In this document: positions 1 through 6,727 of the stretch, in pieces
How the letters are laid out: each line of letters begins with the position of its first letter
Numbering within the stretch: the first letter of the stretch is position 1
IMG/VR virus record: IMGVR_UViG_3300045051_000139
Location: 1 to 47,438 of that record
Source: a virus
Strand: one strand, 5' to 3'
DNA length: 47,438 nt
Program-made: the position numbers and the translations under genes
The notes under the pieces: generated by a model
Database searches by the model: none
The model's input: only the letters and a program-made list of their open reading frames with translations
Told to the model about the DNA's origin: nothing

Positions 1-197
1 ATCAGGGTAGGGGGTCGCCCCGTAGCACGTCAGTACCCCCCCGGCAGTGCGAATCTGTCGCATTTGGACACCATTTTGCACCAAATCCGTGCAGAAACGC
101 GCTTGAAGCACGTCACTAACGTCGTTGCATGGGTTTCATTCGCATTTGATTCATGCATTTTGCACGAAGGCTACGTCGAACGCGCAGCCATTGCGGA
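1..197. other. left genome end, putative cos-flanking non-coding segment
   Basis: I see no convincing gene here. The first 50 bases contain runs of G and C. The segment lies downstream of the leftward HNH gene. The small terminase gene ends the window on the other side, so on joined DNA about 250 bases would separate HNH from terminase small subunit, which is where cos sits in HK97-like phages. The exact cohesive end cannot be read from the sequence. Confidence 0.4.
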
Positions 198-548
198 TCA
201 GCCTCTACGCGCAGCGCCTACGCCTTCGGCTGCCGTCTTGGCACTGTGGCAGGGTGCGCACAGAGGCTGCCAATTTCCCTCTGAATCCCAGAACAGAGCC
301 TGATCGCCTCGATGGTCGACGATGTGGTCTACCACGTTGGCTGCTGTCACCTTGCCCTGTGCTTCACACATCCTGCAGAGCGGATGCTTAGCCAGGTATG
401 CGAGGCGAGCACGTTGCCACTTCCCACCGTAGCCGCGCTGCGCCGTGGTCAACCCTTCACGCCATGCATCAGGGTTCAGCATCTGCACCGACTGCGTACT
501 GACCTCACGCGCTCGGGCGGGCTGCATGGTGACCCTGGACTTAGCCAC
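198..548 (-). CDS. HNH endonuclease, packaging-associated (HK97 gp74-like)
   Basis: This 116-residue protein has a typical phage HNH fold signature. A CxxC pair (LCRMC) is followed by the first histidine in VVDHIVDH, then an asparagine (GNWQ), and finally PLCAPCHSAK with the last histidine and second CxxC. The length matches the short HNH proteins that act with terminase in cos cleavage of HK97-like phages (known for the family). The start is a GTG overlapping the stop of the upstream gene by 8 bases, which suggests translational coupling. Its place at the genome edge, next to the small terminase across the ends, supports a packaging role rather than homing. The nuclease call is firm; the cos role is inferred. 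Confidence 0.85.
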   Translation of the reverse strand: MAKSRVTMQPARAREVSTQSVQMLNPDAWREGLTTAQRGYGGKWQRARLAYLAKHPLCRMCEAQGKVTAANVVDHIVDHRGDQALFWDSEGNWQPLCAPCHSAKTAAEGVGAARRG

Positions 549-846
549 GGTGGTTCAGTCCTGTGGCGCGCTGATTCAACGCAGGAGGCGCGATCTCCTC
601 GGATAGCTGTGGTGGTTCGCCTTGGGCTACCAATCGCTCCACAGCGACACACAGGCGGGTCAACAGCGGGGTGTAGTCGACACTCACGGATGCATCAGCG
701 CCATCGCCCAAGACCCTAGGCTCAACGCCCAGTAGTTCCGCTGTCGGTGTCACCGCTCGAATTATCTGATCCGTCTCGGCTTGAGACAAGAACTGAGGGA
801 ACCGCAGTACCAGTAATCCGTTGCTTGAGTTCTTCGAAGCGTTCAT
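541..846 (-). CDS. hypothetical protein
   Basis: A 101-residue protein of unknown family. It has a globular look (SQAETDQIIRAV, then TPLLTRLCVAVERLVAQ, probably helical) and a polar C-terminus. It overlaps the downstream HNH start by 8 bases and the upstream Cys-pair gene by 125 bases in another frame. The long overlap makes the true start uncertain; a later in-frame start would shorten it. The tight packing with HNH suggests co-transcription. Confidence 0.55.
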   Translation of the reverse strand: MNASKNSSNGLLVLRFPQFLSQAETDQIIRAVTPTAELLGVEPRVLGDGADASVSVDYTPLLTRLCVAVERLVAQGEPPQLSEEIAPPALNQRATGLNHRG

Positions 847-910
847 TGGCTAAATCCAGTAGTCGTTTGAGTTTGGCCCGTCGCCGGGCGCACGCAGAGC
901 AAGCCATCAT
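722..910 (-). CDS. small CxxC protein, unknown
   Basis: A 62-residue protein opening with a CSAC pair. A strongly charged helical stretch follows (RRRAKLKRLLDLANERFEELKQR), then a Ser/Gly/Asp-rich tail. The AGGAAGC before the ATG is a good ribosome site. Only the first 40 residues look protein-like; the tail overlaps the next gene in another frame. It could be a small nucleic-acid-binding or assembly protein, but nothing specific is visible. Confidence 0.5.
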   Translation of the reverse strand: MMACSACARRRAKLKRLLDLANERFEELKQRITGTAVPSVLVSSRDGSDNSSGDTDSGTTGR

Positions 911-926
911 TTTGCTTCCTGAGAAA

Positions 927-943
927 GGTTATCAGGATAATCC
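927..943. repeat. copy 1 of GGTTATC-NN-GATAACC palindrome
   Basis: An imperfect copy of a 16-base palindrome (GGTTATCAGGATAATC) that recurs at about 4.49, 11.92 and 34.40 kb. Here it lies directly upstream of the small CxxC gene. The other copies sit at the 3-prime ends of genes. Confidence 0.6.
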
Positions 944-1090
944 TTTTCGTAACCCGCGAACATCGACCGGCTATCGGCGAAACGTCCAGGGTGTTGTCAT
1001 CGGCATTACGCGCAATTCTTACGGGTTTATCTAATCTGCATTTCTTGCGGGTTCCATTTACCACCTAGCTTTCTTCTTCCCTTCCTCGTG

Positions 1091-1130
1091 CTTCTTCCTT
1101 CTTTTACTAAAGATAAAAGAAGGGAAGGAA
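1091..1130. repeat. long imperfect hairpin in AT-rich intergenic DNA
   Basis: An arm CTTCTTCCTTCTTTTA is followed by a short loop and TAAAAGAAGGGAAGGAAG, forming a 15-18 bp imperfect stem. It lies between the primase gene end and the next leftward genes, directly beside a second hairpin. It may strengthen termination or protect the transcript end. Confidence 0.5.
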
Positions 1131-1136
1131 GCCTTA

Positions 1137-1167
1137 TTTTGCTTCTTTCTACGTAAAAGAAGCAAAA
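1137..1167. terminator. bidirectional rho-independent-type terminator
   Basis: The arms TTTTGCTTCTTT and AAAGAAGCAAAA form a perfect 12-bp stem around a 7-base loop. It carries T runs in both directions. It lies just after the stop of the leftward primase-helicase gene, so it probably ends or attenuates that transcript. Confidence 0.7.
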
Positions 1168-1188
1168 AGAAGTAGGAAGACGCAGAAA

Positions 1189-3195
1189 TTACGCATCATC
1201 CTTTTCGCTGTTTTCCTCTAAAATTACATACCCATCCGCAAGAATTACGCGTTTCTTGTCCGCCAGCACGCCAATCGCCTTCTTGGCATTGGTCTTGGTG
1301 TTGCGGTTAGCATCGACTGTTTGCGAAACTATCTCATCGAGAAGACGGCTTTCTAACACTTTGCCCTCCATTTCCAGTCCTGAAAGGTCGTGCAAAATCC
1401 CAAGGATCTTCATTCCAAGCTTGCCCACTGTCGCCTCTTTACCCTTCTTGACCTTGCCCTGGCCGTTATACTCGACGATGCAGCTAGTGATGTCGTCGCC
1501 GTCCTCATCTTCCCCGAGCACTACGGTGTGGAGCTTGAAGCCTACGCTGCCGCCATCCTGACCATCCTTAAGCTTGGTAACGCTAACGCTGCGAACCTCG
1601 TCAGAGCGCAGCACCTCAAGCTCTACATCTGCAGCAGCTCGGAGCCCTGACCAACCGCGGGCACCTTTGCTAGCGTCCTTACCACTGTGGTGGATGAGAA
1701 GCACCATGGCTCCAGAAGTACGATGTATACGACGGCACTCGGCCAGGGCCTTACCCATGTCCTCGCCGCTGTTCTCGTTAGCTCCCGGGGTCACCTGGGC
1801 GAAGGTGTCTACGACGATAAGGCTGTAGGGCTCTCGCGCCGATATCGCCTTTACGAGCCGCGAAACCTGATCCTTGTCTAGAAGATTCGGAGTCACATCG
1901 CTTATGACGTCGATGTTTATATCGTCGGGGCCGATCGCCTGCTGATGGCAGTACGCCTTGATACGGTTCACGAAGCCGGCGACGCCTTCGGCGACTATAT
2001 AGAGGACGCGACCTTGGGTAACTTTGCGGCCGTTCCACTCGATTCCACGGGATACCGCAGCGCTGAGATCGTAGGCCAAGAATGACTTACCAGAACCGGA
2101 CTCCCCGAAGAGCACGCCAAGGCTAGCTTGCGGCAAGAATTCTTTAACGATCCAACTGACTGAGCGCACTTGCTTAGCGAAATCGGAGTGCGAGCGGATG
2201 TTGAACTCGCCGCTTTTTGGTACTTTCGGGTCATCGCCCAGGTTATCGAATTCATCAGGCGAAGCCGTATCGACGTTCACAGGACAGCCGAGCGCTTGAG
2301 CCTCGCGCAGCACGGACCAGAAGGTCTTCTCGTTGCCGGTATAGTTACCCATGGTCGACCACTTATAGCGGATCTCGTCCGGTCCTTCGTACTCGGCGAT
2401 GCTCTGGCTCCACTCATCCCAAAGCCATTCCCCTTCGCCTTCTGTCTCATGGTGCAGAGAAGCGCCGATTGACATCCAGCGGTGATAGTCACCACCTGCG
2501 GTCCATTGGAGGACAACCTTTATCTGGGCATCGGTTAGGCCGACTCGTTCTTTGTCGCTCTTGCCTATCGATATTTCGCGTACTGCCTTCGGCCCGAAAC
2601 GTTTCTCGCAGGTCGCGAGGAGCAAGGGTGACGGTTCAGATACTTCGTTCTCGCAACCGAACGTAAGTGTGTCCTCGGTCATGTTCCCGGTGAAGGTCAC
2701 GAACCTTGACGATGCGTAAGTCTCGAAGCCGAACGAACCGTCGTCAGGGTGTGCGTCACTACGGTCCCCTAGGTTGCCCTTCACGAAAGCGCGCACGCCG
2801 GTTCCGGACGGACTGATCTCGGCGTAGGTGCCGACGATCAACGCTTCAACGTCAGGGTGGATTACCCCATCAGCAACGCAATGGTCGAAGTCCAACGCCG
2901 TCACCGGACAGCCGTCTACCATTGCGAGGCCCACGCCGGTCATACCGCGTTCTGCGGCAGCGGCTTTGGCTTCCTCGAAGGTAACCAGCAAAGGCAATTC
3001 TTCCGCTGACCCCTGGCCGACCTTCTTGCTGCGCGGCCCTGGCATCCAGCCGCGCTTGGTACCGGATTTGGCGTAGTAAGGAACCTTGAGGTCTTTCTTC
3101 CCTGGTTTTGGGTTGGGCTCAAACTTCCATATGAGCCATTGCTTCAAGTCCCGAAGAGCTTCTGGAGCCCGCAGGTTCTCTAATTCGTTCGCCAT
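1189..3195 (-). CDS. primase-helicase (prim-pol-like N-terminus, RepA/AAA-type helicase C-terminus)
   Basis: A 668-residue replication protein. The N-terminal third resembles phage prim-pol modules: ALDFDHC around residue 108 gives the acidic pair, and PSGTGVRAFVKG follows. A PriCT-like helical middle leads into a RecA-fold ATPase with Walker A GESGSGKS (about residue 365), Walker B LIVVDTF, and LLIHHSGK as the sensor/loop region typical of RepA-like helicases. It is expected to prime and unwind the phage DNA. I chose the ATG at 3195, preceded by GGGAG, over an upstream GTG. It is followed by a bidirectional terminator and preceded by the Cro-like gene, so it is the main product of the leftward early transcript. 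Confidence 0.88.
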   Translation of the reverse strand: MANELENLRAPEALRDLKQWLIWKFEPNPKPGKKDLKVPYYAKSGTKRGWMPGPRSKKVGQGSAEELPLLVTFEEAKAAAAERGMTGVGLAMVDGCPVTALDFDHCVADGVIHPDVEALIVGTYAEISPSGTGVRAFVKGNLGDRSDAHPDDGSFGFETYASSRFVTFTGNMTEDTLTFGCENEVSEPSPLLLATCEKRFGPKAVREISIGKSDKERVGLTDAQIKVVLQWTAGGDYHRWMSIGASLHHETEGEGEWLWDEWSQSIAEYEGPDEIRYKWSTMGNYTGNEKTFWSVLREAQALGCPVNVDTASPDEFDNLGDDPKVPKSGEFNIRSHSDFAKQVRSVSWIVKEFLPQASLGVLFGESGSGKSFLAYDLSAAVSRGIEWNGRKVTQGRVLYIVAEGVAGFVNRIKAYCHQQAIGPDDINIDVISDVTPNLLDKDQVSRLVKAISAREPYSLIVVDTFAQVTPGANENSGEDMGKALAECRRIHRTSGAMVLLIHHSGKDASKGARGWSGLRAAADVELEVLRSDEVRSVSVTKLKDGQDGGSVGFKLHTVVLGEDEDGDDITSCIVEYNGQGKVKKGKEATVGKLGMKILGILHDLSGLEMEGKVLESRLLDEIVSQTVDANRNTKTNAKKAIGVLADKKRVILADGYVILEENSEKDDA

Positions 3196-3213
3196 CTTAA
3201 CGGCTCCCACGGC

Positions 3214-3528
3214 TTATACGTCTGACGGGAAGCTAGGATCGGCCAGTGCGGCGGCGTACTTGGGATTCATCAGCTCAGTGCGGGGCACACCATATAGCGC
3301 CTCGATCTCGGTCACCCGGGTAAGAGGCACGTAACCCTGACTAGACCACTGCTGGACGGCCTGGTAGGAAACCCCGATTTCACGCGCCATCTGCGAGAAG
3401 CCTCCAGCCTTTACGATGGCGTGAAGCACGCCGCTGTACTTCTTGGCGCCCATGACGGCGTTCAGGAGGGTAGAGGAAACGCCATCCTTGATCATTTGTT
3501 CGGTTAGTGCTTTGAGACGCTTATCCAT
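3214..3528 (-). CDS. Cro/YdaS-like DNA-binding regulator
   Basis: A 104-residue protein whose middle part (GGFSQMAREIGVSYQAVQQW) is a clear helix-turn-helix of the YdaS/Cro kind, followed by ALYGVPRTEL, also typical of that family. An N-terminal helical extension of about 45 residues precedes it. It sits in the divergent control region, between the primase gene and a small gene whose stop it overlaps. It is the best candidate for the protein that binds the palindrome repeated in the early promoters, but this is inference. No S24 peptidase domain is present, so it is not a CI-type repressor. Confidence 0.8.
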   Translation of the reverse strand: MDKRLKALTEQMIKDGVSSTLLNAVMGAKKYSGVLHAIVKAGGFSQMAREIGVSYQAVQQWSSQGYVPLTRVTEIEALYGVPRTELMNPKYAAALADPSFPSDV

Positions 3529-3725
3529 CAGTTTTGCTCCGGCTTGATCATCTTGCGTTCTTGCAACATGGCATCGGCAACTCGATAGGATTCGATGGCG
3601 ATGTAATTAAGCTGGGCGTTAGTCTCATCCTCCCTTTTCTCTTCTGCGTAGCTGACCGGGCTCGTGATCAAAAGCGACTGCATCGCAGCCATGGCGAAGC
3701 GGTCACGCAATTCAACTATGTTCAT
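3528..3725 (-). CDS. small phage protein, first gene of the leftward unit
   Basis: A 65-residue acidic/helical protein (MNIVELRDRFAMAAMQSLL at the start). Similar short proteins occur beside repressors and primases in many phages, without a firm function. The ATG at 3725 is preceded by GAGGTAAGAG, so I reject a longer form starting at 3773. It overlaps the Cro-like start by one base. Confidence 0.7.
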   Translation of the reverse strand: MNIVELRDRFAMAAMQSLLITSPVSYAEEKREDETNAQLNYIAIESYRVADAMLQERKMIKPEQN

Positions 3726-3753
3726 TTCTCTTACCTCGTTTTGGAATGGCGCC

Positions 3754-3783
3754 ATCCTACAACACTTGCTCAAGCGCCTGCAA
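3754..3783 (-). promoter_or_regulatory. putative leftward early promoter
   Basis: On the minus strand TTGCAG and TAGGAT are spaced 18 bases apart, upstream of the leftward operon. The spacer contains CAAGTGTTGTA, which resembles the half-sites found in the rightward promoters but with different spacing. This is a weaker match than the rightward set. Confidence 0.4.
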
Positions 3784-3856
3784 GCTTGTATAAAGTTGCG
3801 ACCTAGCCCAAGGTGCGCCCGGAGGATTCGCTCGTCCTACCGTCCGTCGGATCCAC

Positions 3857-3885
3857 TAGATAATACAAGTAACCGCTTGTATATT
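3857..3885 (+). promoter_or_regulatory. early promoter P1 with operator in the spacer
   Basis: TAGATA and TATATT are 17 bases apart. The spacer carries the inverted repeat TACAAG-N6-CTTGTA (3864-3881), which overlaps the -10 box. The same arrangement recurs at four other places in the rightward block. P1 would drive the gene at 3966 with a leader of about 75 bases. Confidence 0.7.
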
Positions 3886-3965
3886 GAAATTACCGCACAG
3901 ACACGATAACGACGGTGATGTACAGCACGGACGCTACCCAACCTAATCACTTGAGGTAGCCCAAA

Positions 3966-4484
3966 ATGAAAAACCTTTCAGTAGTATTTACCGACTTAGA
4001 AGAAGCCTACGGTGTAGTCGAAAACGTTTCCCGCGACTTTTTCCTGGTGTTGCGAGAGGAAGACGTGAACGACGTAGAGCATCTGAACAAGATCGCTGCC
4101 GAGGCGTACCAGGCCAATGGGTGGAGCATGGCACGGGGGCGCCCGGCAGAAGGCGCGACCGAGAAGCCCGCTCCGGATGTCGTCAAGCAGTACCTGTCCT
4201 ACGCTCGCCGCGGCTTCGCGCTCAAGCTGGACGTGAAGTCCTACGAGACCATGTACAAGCTGAAGGAAGCGATCGCGACGCCACCGGTGAAAGTGGCGGC
4301 GAACGACGCCGATAAGAAGCCGGAGCAACACCCTACGTTCGCCAAGAGTTCGACCTGCGTTGCGATTGGCGCACTGTGGGAGCACTTGCCGCCGGATGTA
4401 CAGGCCGAGTTCGATAACGAGGTGTTGAAGCTCTTGGCACGGTTCGGTAAGAAGGTTACCGGCACCCTGGGCGCCACCGGCTAA
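3966..4484 (+). CDS. hypothetical early protein
   Basis: A 172-residue soluble protein and the first gene of the rightward early block, directly behind P1. I recognise no domain. The N-terminal half is acidic (REEDVNDVEHLNKIAAEAY). The middle (VKQYLSYARRGFALKLDVKSYETMYKLKEAI) looks helical. The C-terminal part (ALWEHLPPDVQAEFDNEVLKLL) is also helical. GAGG lies upstream of the ATG. The gene stands alone between P1 and a terminator, which fits an abundantly made early protein, perhaps a host-takeover factor. That is inference only. Confidence 0.75.
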   Translation: MKNLSVVFTDLEEAYGVVENVSRDFFLVLREEDVNDVEHLNKIAAEAYQANGWSMARGRPAEGATEKPAPDVVKQYLSYARRGFALKLDVKSYETMYKLKEAIATPPVKVAANDADKKPEQHPTFAKSSTCVAIGALWEHLPPDVQAEFDNEVLKLLARFGKKVTGTLGATG

Positions 4485-4485
4485 A

Positions 4486-4501
4486 GGTTATCCGGATAAC
4501 G
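4486..4501. repeat. copy 2 of GGTTATC-NN-GATAACC palindrome
   Basis: GGTTATCCGGATAAC starts two bases after the stop codon of the gene at 3966 and ten bases before a terminator hairpin. The last base differs from the perfect palindrome. Confidence 0.7.
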
Positions 4502-4510
4502 ATTAAAACT

Positions 4511-4534
4511 AACCCCACTTCGGTGGGGTTTTTC
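4511..4534 (+). terminator. rho-independent terminator
   Basis: ACCCCAC-TTCG-GTGGGGT forms a 7-bp GC-rich stem on a stable tetraloop, followed by a T run. It ends the single-gene transcript of the 3966 gene. Confidence 0.88.
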
Positions 4535-4561
4535 TTGCCCGACGAACGGTGAAAAGATCAC

Positions 4562-4590
4562 TAGACAATACAAGTGACTGCTTGTAATCT
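4562..4590 (+). promoter_or_regulatory. early promoter P2 with operator in the spacer
   Basis: TAGACA and TAATCT are separated by 17 bases. The operator TACAAG-TGACTG-CTTGTA (4569-4586) is a perfect 6-bp inverted repeat and overlaps the -10 box exactly as in P1. It would drive the small-gene cluster from 4629. Confidence 0.72.
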
Positions 4591-4628
4591 ACCTACATCG
4601 AAACGCAAAACACAACGGAGTGACAGAC

Positions 4629-4856
4629 ATGACTAACGATCTTCACCGCGCAATGACTACCGCCGAACTGGAAGCGTTCCGCGACATGGTGGCGCTTGCT
4701 GAATCCGCTGTAAGCCTGTTCACGATCATGGGCGGCGAAGCTACCTACCTCGGCGCGGGCCGCGTCAGCATCACTGTAGCCGGCCTGAAAACCATAACCT
4801 CCGGCTCTTATCTGATGAAGAACATGAACACCTTCCTCGAGGGTCGCCGTCCTTAA
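4629..4856 (+). CDS. hypothetical small early protein
   Basis: A 75-residue protein without a recognised domain. It is helical at the N-terminus (TTAELEAFRDMVALAESAVSLF) with a Gly-rich centre. The ATG at 4629 follows CGGAGTG at good spacing. An in-frame GTG at 4620 would overlap the ribosome site and is rejected. It is the first gene after P2. Confidence 0.65.
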   Translation: MTNDLHRAMTTAELEAFRDMVALAESAVSLFTIMGGEATYLGAGRVSITVAGLKTITSGSYLMKNMNTFLEGRRP

Positions 4857-4872
4857 TCAACCTGCCCACCTC

Positions 4873-4893
4873 AAGCCCCTTAACTGGGGCTTT
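4873..4893 (+). terminator. possible weak terminator
   Basis: AAGCCCC and GGGGCTT form a 7-bp stem, but the following T run is only three bases. It may be partial, as genes continue downstream on the same strand. Confidence 0.5.
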
Positions 4894-4941
4894 GCAGATA
4901 CCAGCCCGGTTCGCCGGCCCACCAACCCTAGGAGAATCGAC

Positions 4942-4977
4942 ATGATTACCTTACTCATCATCCTCCTGCTGTTCTGA
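4942..4977 (+). CDS. 11-residue hydrophobic peptide ORF
   Basis: ATG follows TAGGAGAATCGAC, a strong ribosome site, and the frame encodes MITLLIILLLF before a stop. The peptide is almost entirely Leu/Ile. It could be a membrane micropeptide or a leader affecting the next genes. The ribosome site is better than expected by chance, but the coding evidence is thin. Confidence 0.35.
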   Translation: MITLLIILLLF

Positions 4978-5030
4978 TGCCGGGCCCGCTGATGCGGGAT
5001 TTGTCGGTACTACCTAACGGAGATCCAACC

Positions 5031-5120
5031 ATGTTCGCTTTGCTCATCTTCTACAGCTTCATGCTCCGCGAAAACAAACCGACGAAATTCAAACCTGTTC
5101 GCCACAATCCAACGGAGTGA
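5031..5120 (+). CDS. 29-residue membrane-anchored small protein
   Basis: An ATG after CGGAGATCCAACC opens a frame with a short hydrophobic N-terminus (MFALLIFYSFML) and a basic tail. The stop lies seven bases before the lipoprotein gene, whose own ribosome site overlaps it. This arrangement repeats the style of the neighbouring tiny genes. Confidence 0.45.
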   Translation: MFALLIFYSFMLRENKPTKFKPVRHNPTE

Positions 5121-5126
5121 CCAACC

Positions 5127-5501
5127 ATGAAACGCCTTCTCGCCTCACTCGCAATCATCACCCTCTCCGGGTGCTCGACCATCATGAACGACCGTATGAC
5201 CGACGTGCAGGTCACGTCCGAGCCATCCGGTCAGCACTTCAGCATTACCGACGAAGATGGTCAGCGCGTCGCTACAGGCGTCACGCCGGCTAAAGTTACC
5301 CTGGACGCTGCAGCGGGTTTCTTCGACGGGCAGACCTACCAGGTGGCATACGATAAAGGCCCGACCGTGGAACTCGACTCGCACGTCACTGGCTGGTACT
5401 GGGTTGGCTTCATTATCCTGCCAGTGGCGTCGGCTATGCTCGCCGATCCTATCTCCGGCGATATGTTTTCGCTTCCTGATAACGTGAATGGGACTTACTG
5501 A
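5127..5501 (+). CDS. phage-encoded lipoprotein
   Basis: A 124-residue lipoprotein. The basic N-terminus and hydrophobic core lead to the lipobox LSGC, so the mature protein starts at Cys16 and would be lipid-anchored. The body has a PEGA-like stretch (VTSEPSGQHFSITDEDGQRVATGVTPAKVTL). A hydrophobic segment follows near residues 88-106, then DPISGDMFSLP, a layout seen in small bacterial and phage lipoproteins. Expression early in infection suggests a change to the host envelope, for example superinfection exclusion, but no experiment or specific family proves this. GGAG precedes the ATG. Confidence 0.8.
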   Translation: MKRLLASLAIITLSGCSTIMNDRMTDVQVTSEPSGQHFSITDEDGQRVATGVTPAKVTLDAAAGFFDGQTYQVAYDKGPTVELDSHVTGWYWVGFIILPVASAMLADPISGDMFSLPDNVNGTY

Positions 5502-5502
5502 A

Positions 5503-5898
5503 ATGAGCATGACAGCAGTTAACGCAGGGCTGACCGCAGCAAGCGCGGCGAACAACGCCATAGCTCAGCAGGCAGCGCACCGTGCTCGGGTCGATCGCTG
5601 CACAGTATTCGAAAGCCGATTTGACGTAGCCAGGGCGTCCGTAGCCGAGAAGCAGGAGTACGCCTCGTGTGTTGAGACGCTTTACCCAATGCCGACCACG
5701 GAAGGCGAGTCCCAAATACTGAAGGGCGGAATCGTAATTCTACTGGCCGCCATGGTCATCGGTATGATTTACGGCTGGAAAAGCAGTAGAGACGCTGAGG
5801 GGGTAATCCTCTGCGGCCTTATGTTCCCTGTTTTCGCAGCCCTCGCTATTTTCGTTATCGGCCTGATAGTCGCCGGCGTTGGATACCTGTTCTCTTAG
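5503..5898 (+). CDS. membrane protein, two transmembrane segments
   Basis: A 131-residue protein with an Ala-rich N-terminus, two cysteines in the middle, and two hydrophobic helices near the C-terminus (GGIVILLAAMVIGMIYG and VFAALAIFVIGLIVAGVGYLF). The ATG at 5503 lies next to the lipoprotein stop, so both are probably made together and may act at the same membrane. The function is unknown. Confidence 0.72.
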   Translation: MSMTAVNAGLTAASAANNAIAQQAAHRARVDRCTVFESRFDVARASVAEKQEYASCVETLYPMPTTEGESQILKGGIVILLAAMVIGMIYGWKSSRDAEGVILCGLMFPVFAALAIFVIGLIVAGVGYLFS

Positions 5899-5906
5899 GA
5901 GCAATC

Positions 5907-6032
5907 ATGAAAAAGCGCCCCGTTAAACCTAAGATGTCAAAAGTCAACACCAGCGACTGTGCCGAAGGCCAGATGCATGAGGCCGCAGCGCAACGAGTTG
6001 TGAAAACCATGCCAGGAGGATTTATAGCGTGA
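5907..6032 (+). CDS. 41-residue basic small protein
   Basis: The ATG follows TTAGGAGCAATC. The product starts very basic (MKKRPVKPKMSK) and ends at a TGA that overlaps the GTG start of the next gene. The overlap and good ribosome site support a real gene. No function is suggested. Confidence 0.6.
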   Translation: MKKRPVKPKMSKVNTSDCAEGQMHEAAAQRVVKTMPGGFIA

Positions 6033-6289
6033 AGCACACAATGAAAAGCGTTATGTCGGCTCTTGAGCGGGCCAAGGCGGACGGCGATAGAAGGTTGCCG
6101 GTTATGACTTCTAACCAATGCCACGCCCTGGCCGTAGAACTGAACAAAGATGAAGCGGAAACGCTCCGAGAGCAGCTCCAGGAAGCCCGCAAGCTTCTCG
6201 ATATCGCGAGCGTCCGGCTTGCCACATGGCTGACGTACGCAGAGGAGCCGCGTAAACAGATCATCGAGTTTTTGGAGCGAACCCGGTGA
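6029..6289 (+). CDS. small coiled-coil protein
   Basis: An 86-residue, mostly helical protein (DEAETLREQLQEARKLLDIASVRLATWL) starting at a GTG in a GTGA overlap. The GCCAGGAGGATTTATAGC upstream is a strong ribosome site. Its centre has heptad-like Leu spacing. The function is unknown. Confidence 0.7.
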   Translation: MKHTMKSVMSALERAKADGDRRLPVMTSNQCHALAVELNKDEAETLREQLQEARKLLDIASVRLATWLTYAEEPRKQIIEFLERTR

Positions 6290-6444
6290 CCCTCCAATGC
6301 CCCAAGTGCGGTAACCCGGACGTGATACGTATGAGCAGCCTGCGCATTATCCACTGCCCGGATTGTCATACCGAATCGCCCTGGCCGTTGAAGGACGGCC
6401 AGAAGCCTTTGATCAATACCAGCCGAGGAGATCGGAAGAAATGA
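6286..6444 (+). CDS. 52-residue zinc-ribbon protein
   Basis: A GTG-initiated frame overlapping the previous stop encodes CPKCG and, 20 residues on, CPDC. The four cysteines form a classic zinc ribbon. It also ends in an ATGA overlap with the DUF551 gene. It may bind nucleic acid or a host protein. Confidence 0.7.
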   Translation: MTLQCPKCGNPDVIRMSSLRIIHCPDCHTESPWPLKDGQKPLINTSRGDRKK

Positions 6445-6647
6445 GCGAATGGATCAGCGTTAAAGAAGGTATGCCTGCGGAATGCGCATCAGTATTGGTT
6501 TCAAACGAAGGCGGAGCCGTTGCAAATATGTACTACGACGAGGGGAAATGGTTCGCTGACGGTTTCCTAAGCTCGAAGATCCCAAACATCGCTTACACCG
6601 GAGAAATTACGCACTGGATGCCCCTACCTGATCCTCCGAAACCCTAA
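6441..6647 (+). CDS. DUF551 family protein
   Basis: A 68-residue protein with the family pattern: WISVKEGMP at the start, a central VLVSNEGG, and THWMPLPDPP at the end. DUF551 proteins are common in phages and prophages; their function is not known. The ATG at 6441 follows GAGGAGATCGG. The longer frame upstream is rejected because it would overlap the zinc-ribbon gene. Confidence 0.88.
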   Translation: MSEWISVKEGMPAECASVLVSNEGGAVANMYYDEGKWFADGFLSSKIPNIAYTGEITHWMPLPDPPKP

Positions 6648-6664
6648 CCGTTCGACGGACCTAC

Positions 6665-6693
6665 AAGCAATCGCAAGTTTCGTGTTGTATAGT
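6665..6693 (+). promoter_or_regulatory. early promoter P4 with operator in the spacer
   Basis: AAGCAA and TATAGT are 17 bases apart. The spacer operator is CGCAAG-TTTCGT-GTTGTA (6672-6689), an imperfect version of the P1/P2 palindrome in the same register relative to the -10 box. It lies upstream of the gene at 6728. Confidence 0.6.
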
Positions 6694-6727
6694 GGCGTCA
6701 CACAGTAAACGAATAAGGAGAAGGATT

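Noticed and set aside
843-1064. 73-residue minus-strand frame upstream of the small CxxC gene
   Set aside because: The start is a GTG without a proper ribosome site, and the end overlaps the CxxC gene. The sequence has no coherent protein character, though a short leader peptide cannot be excluded.
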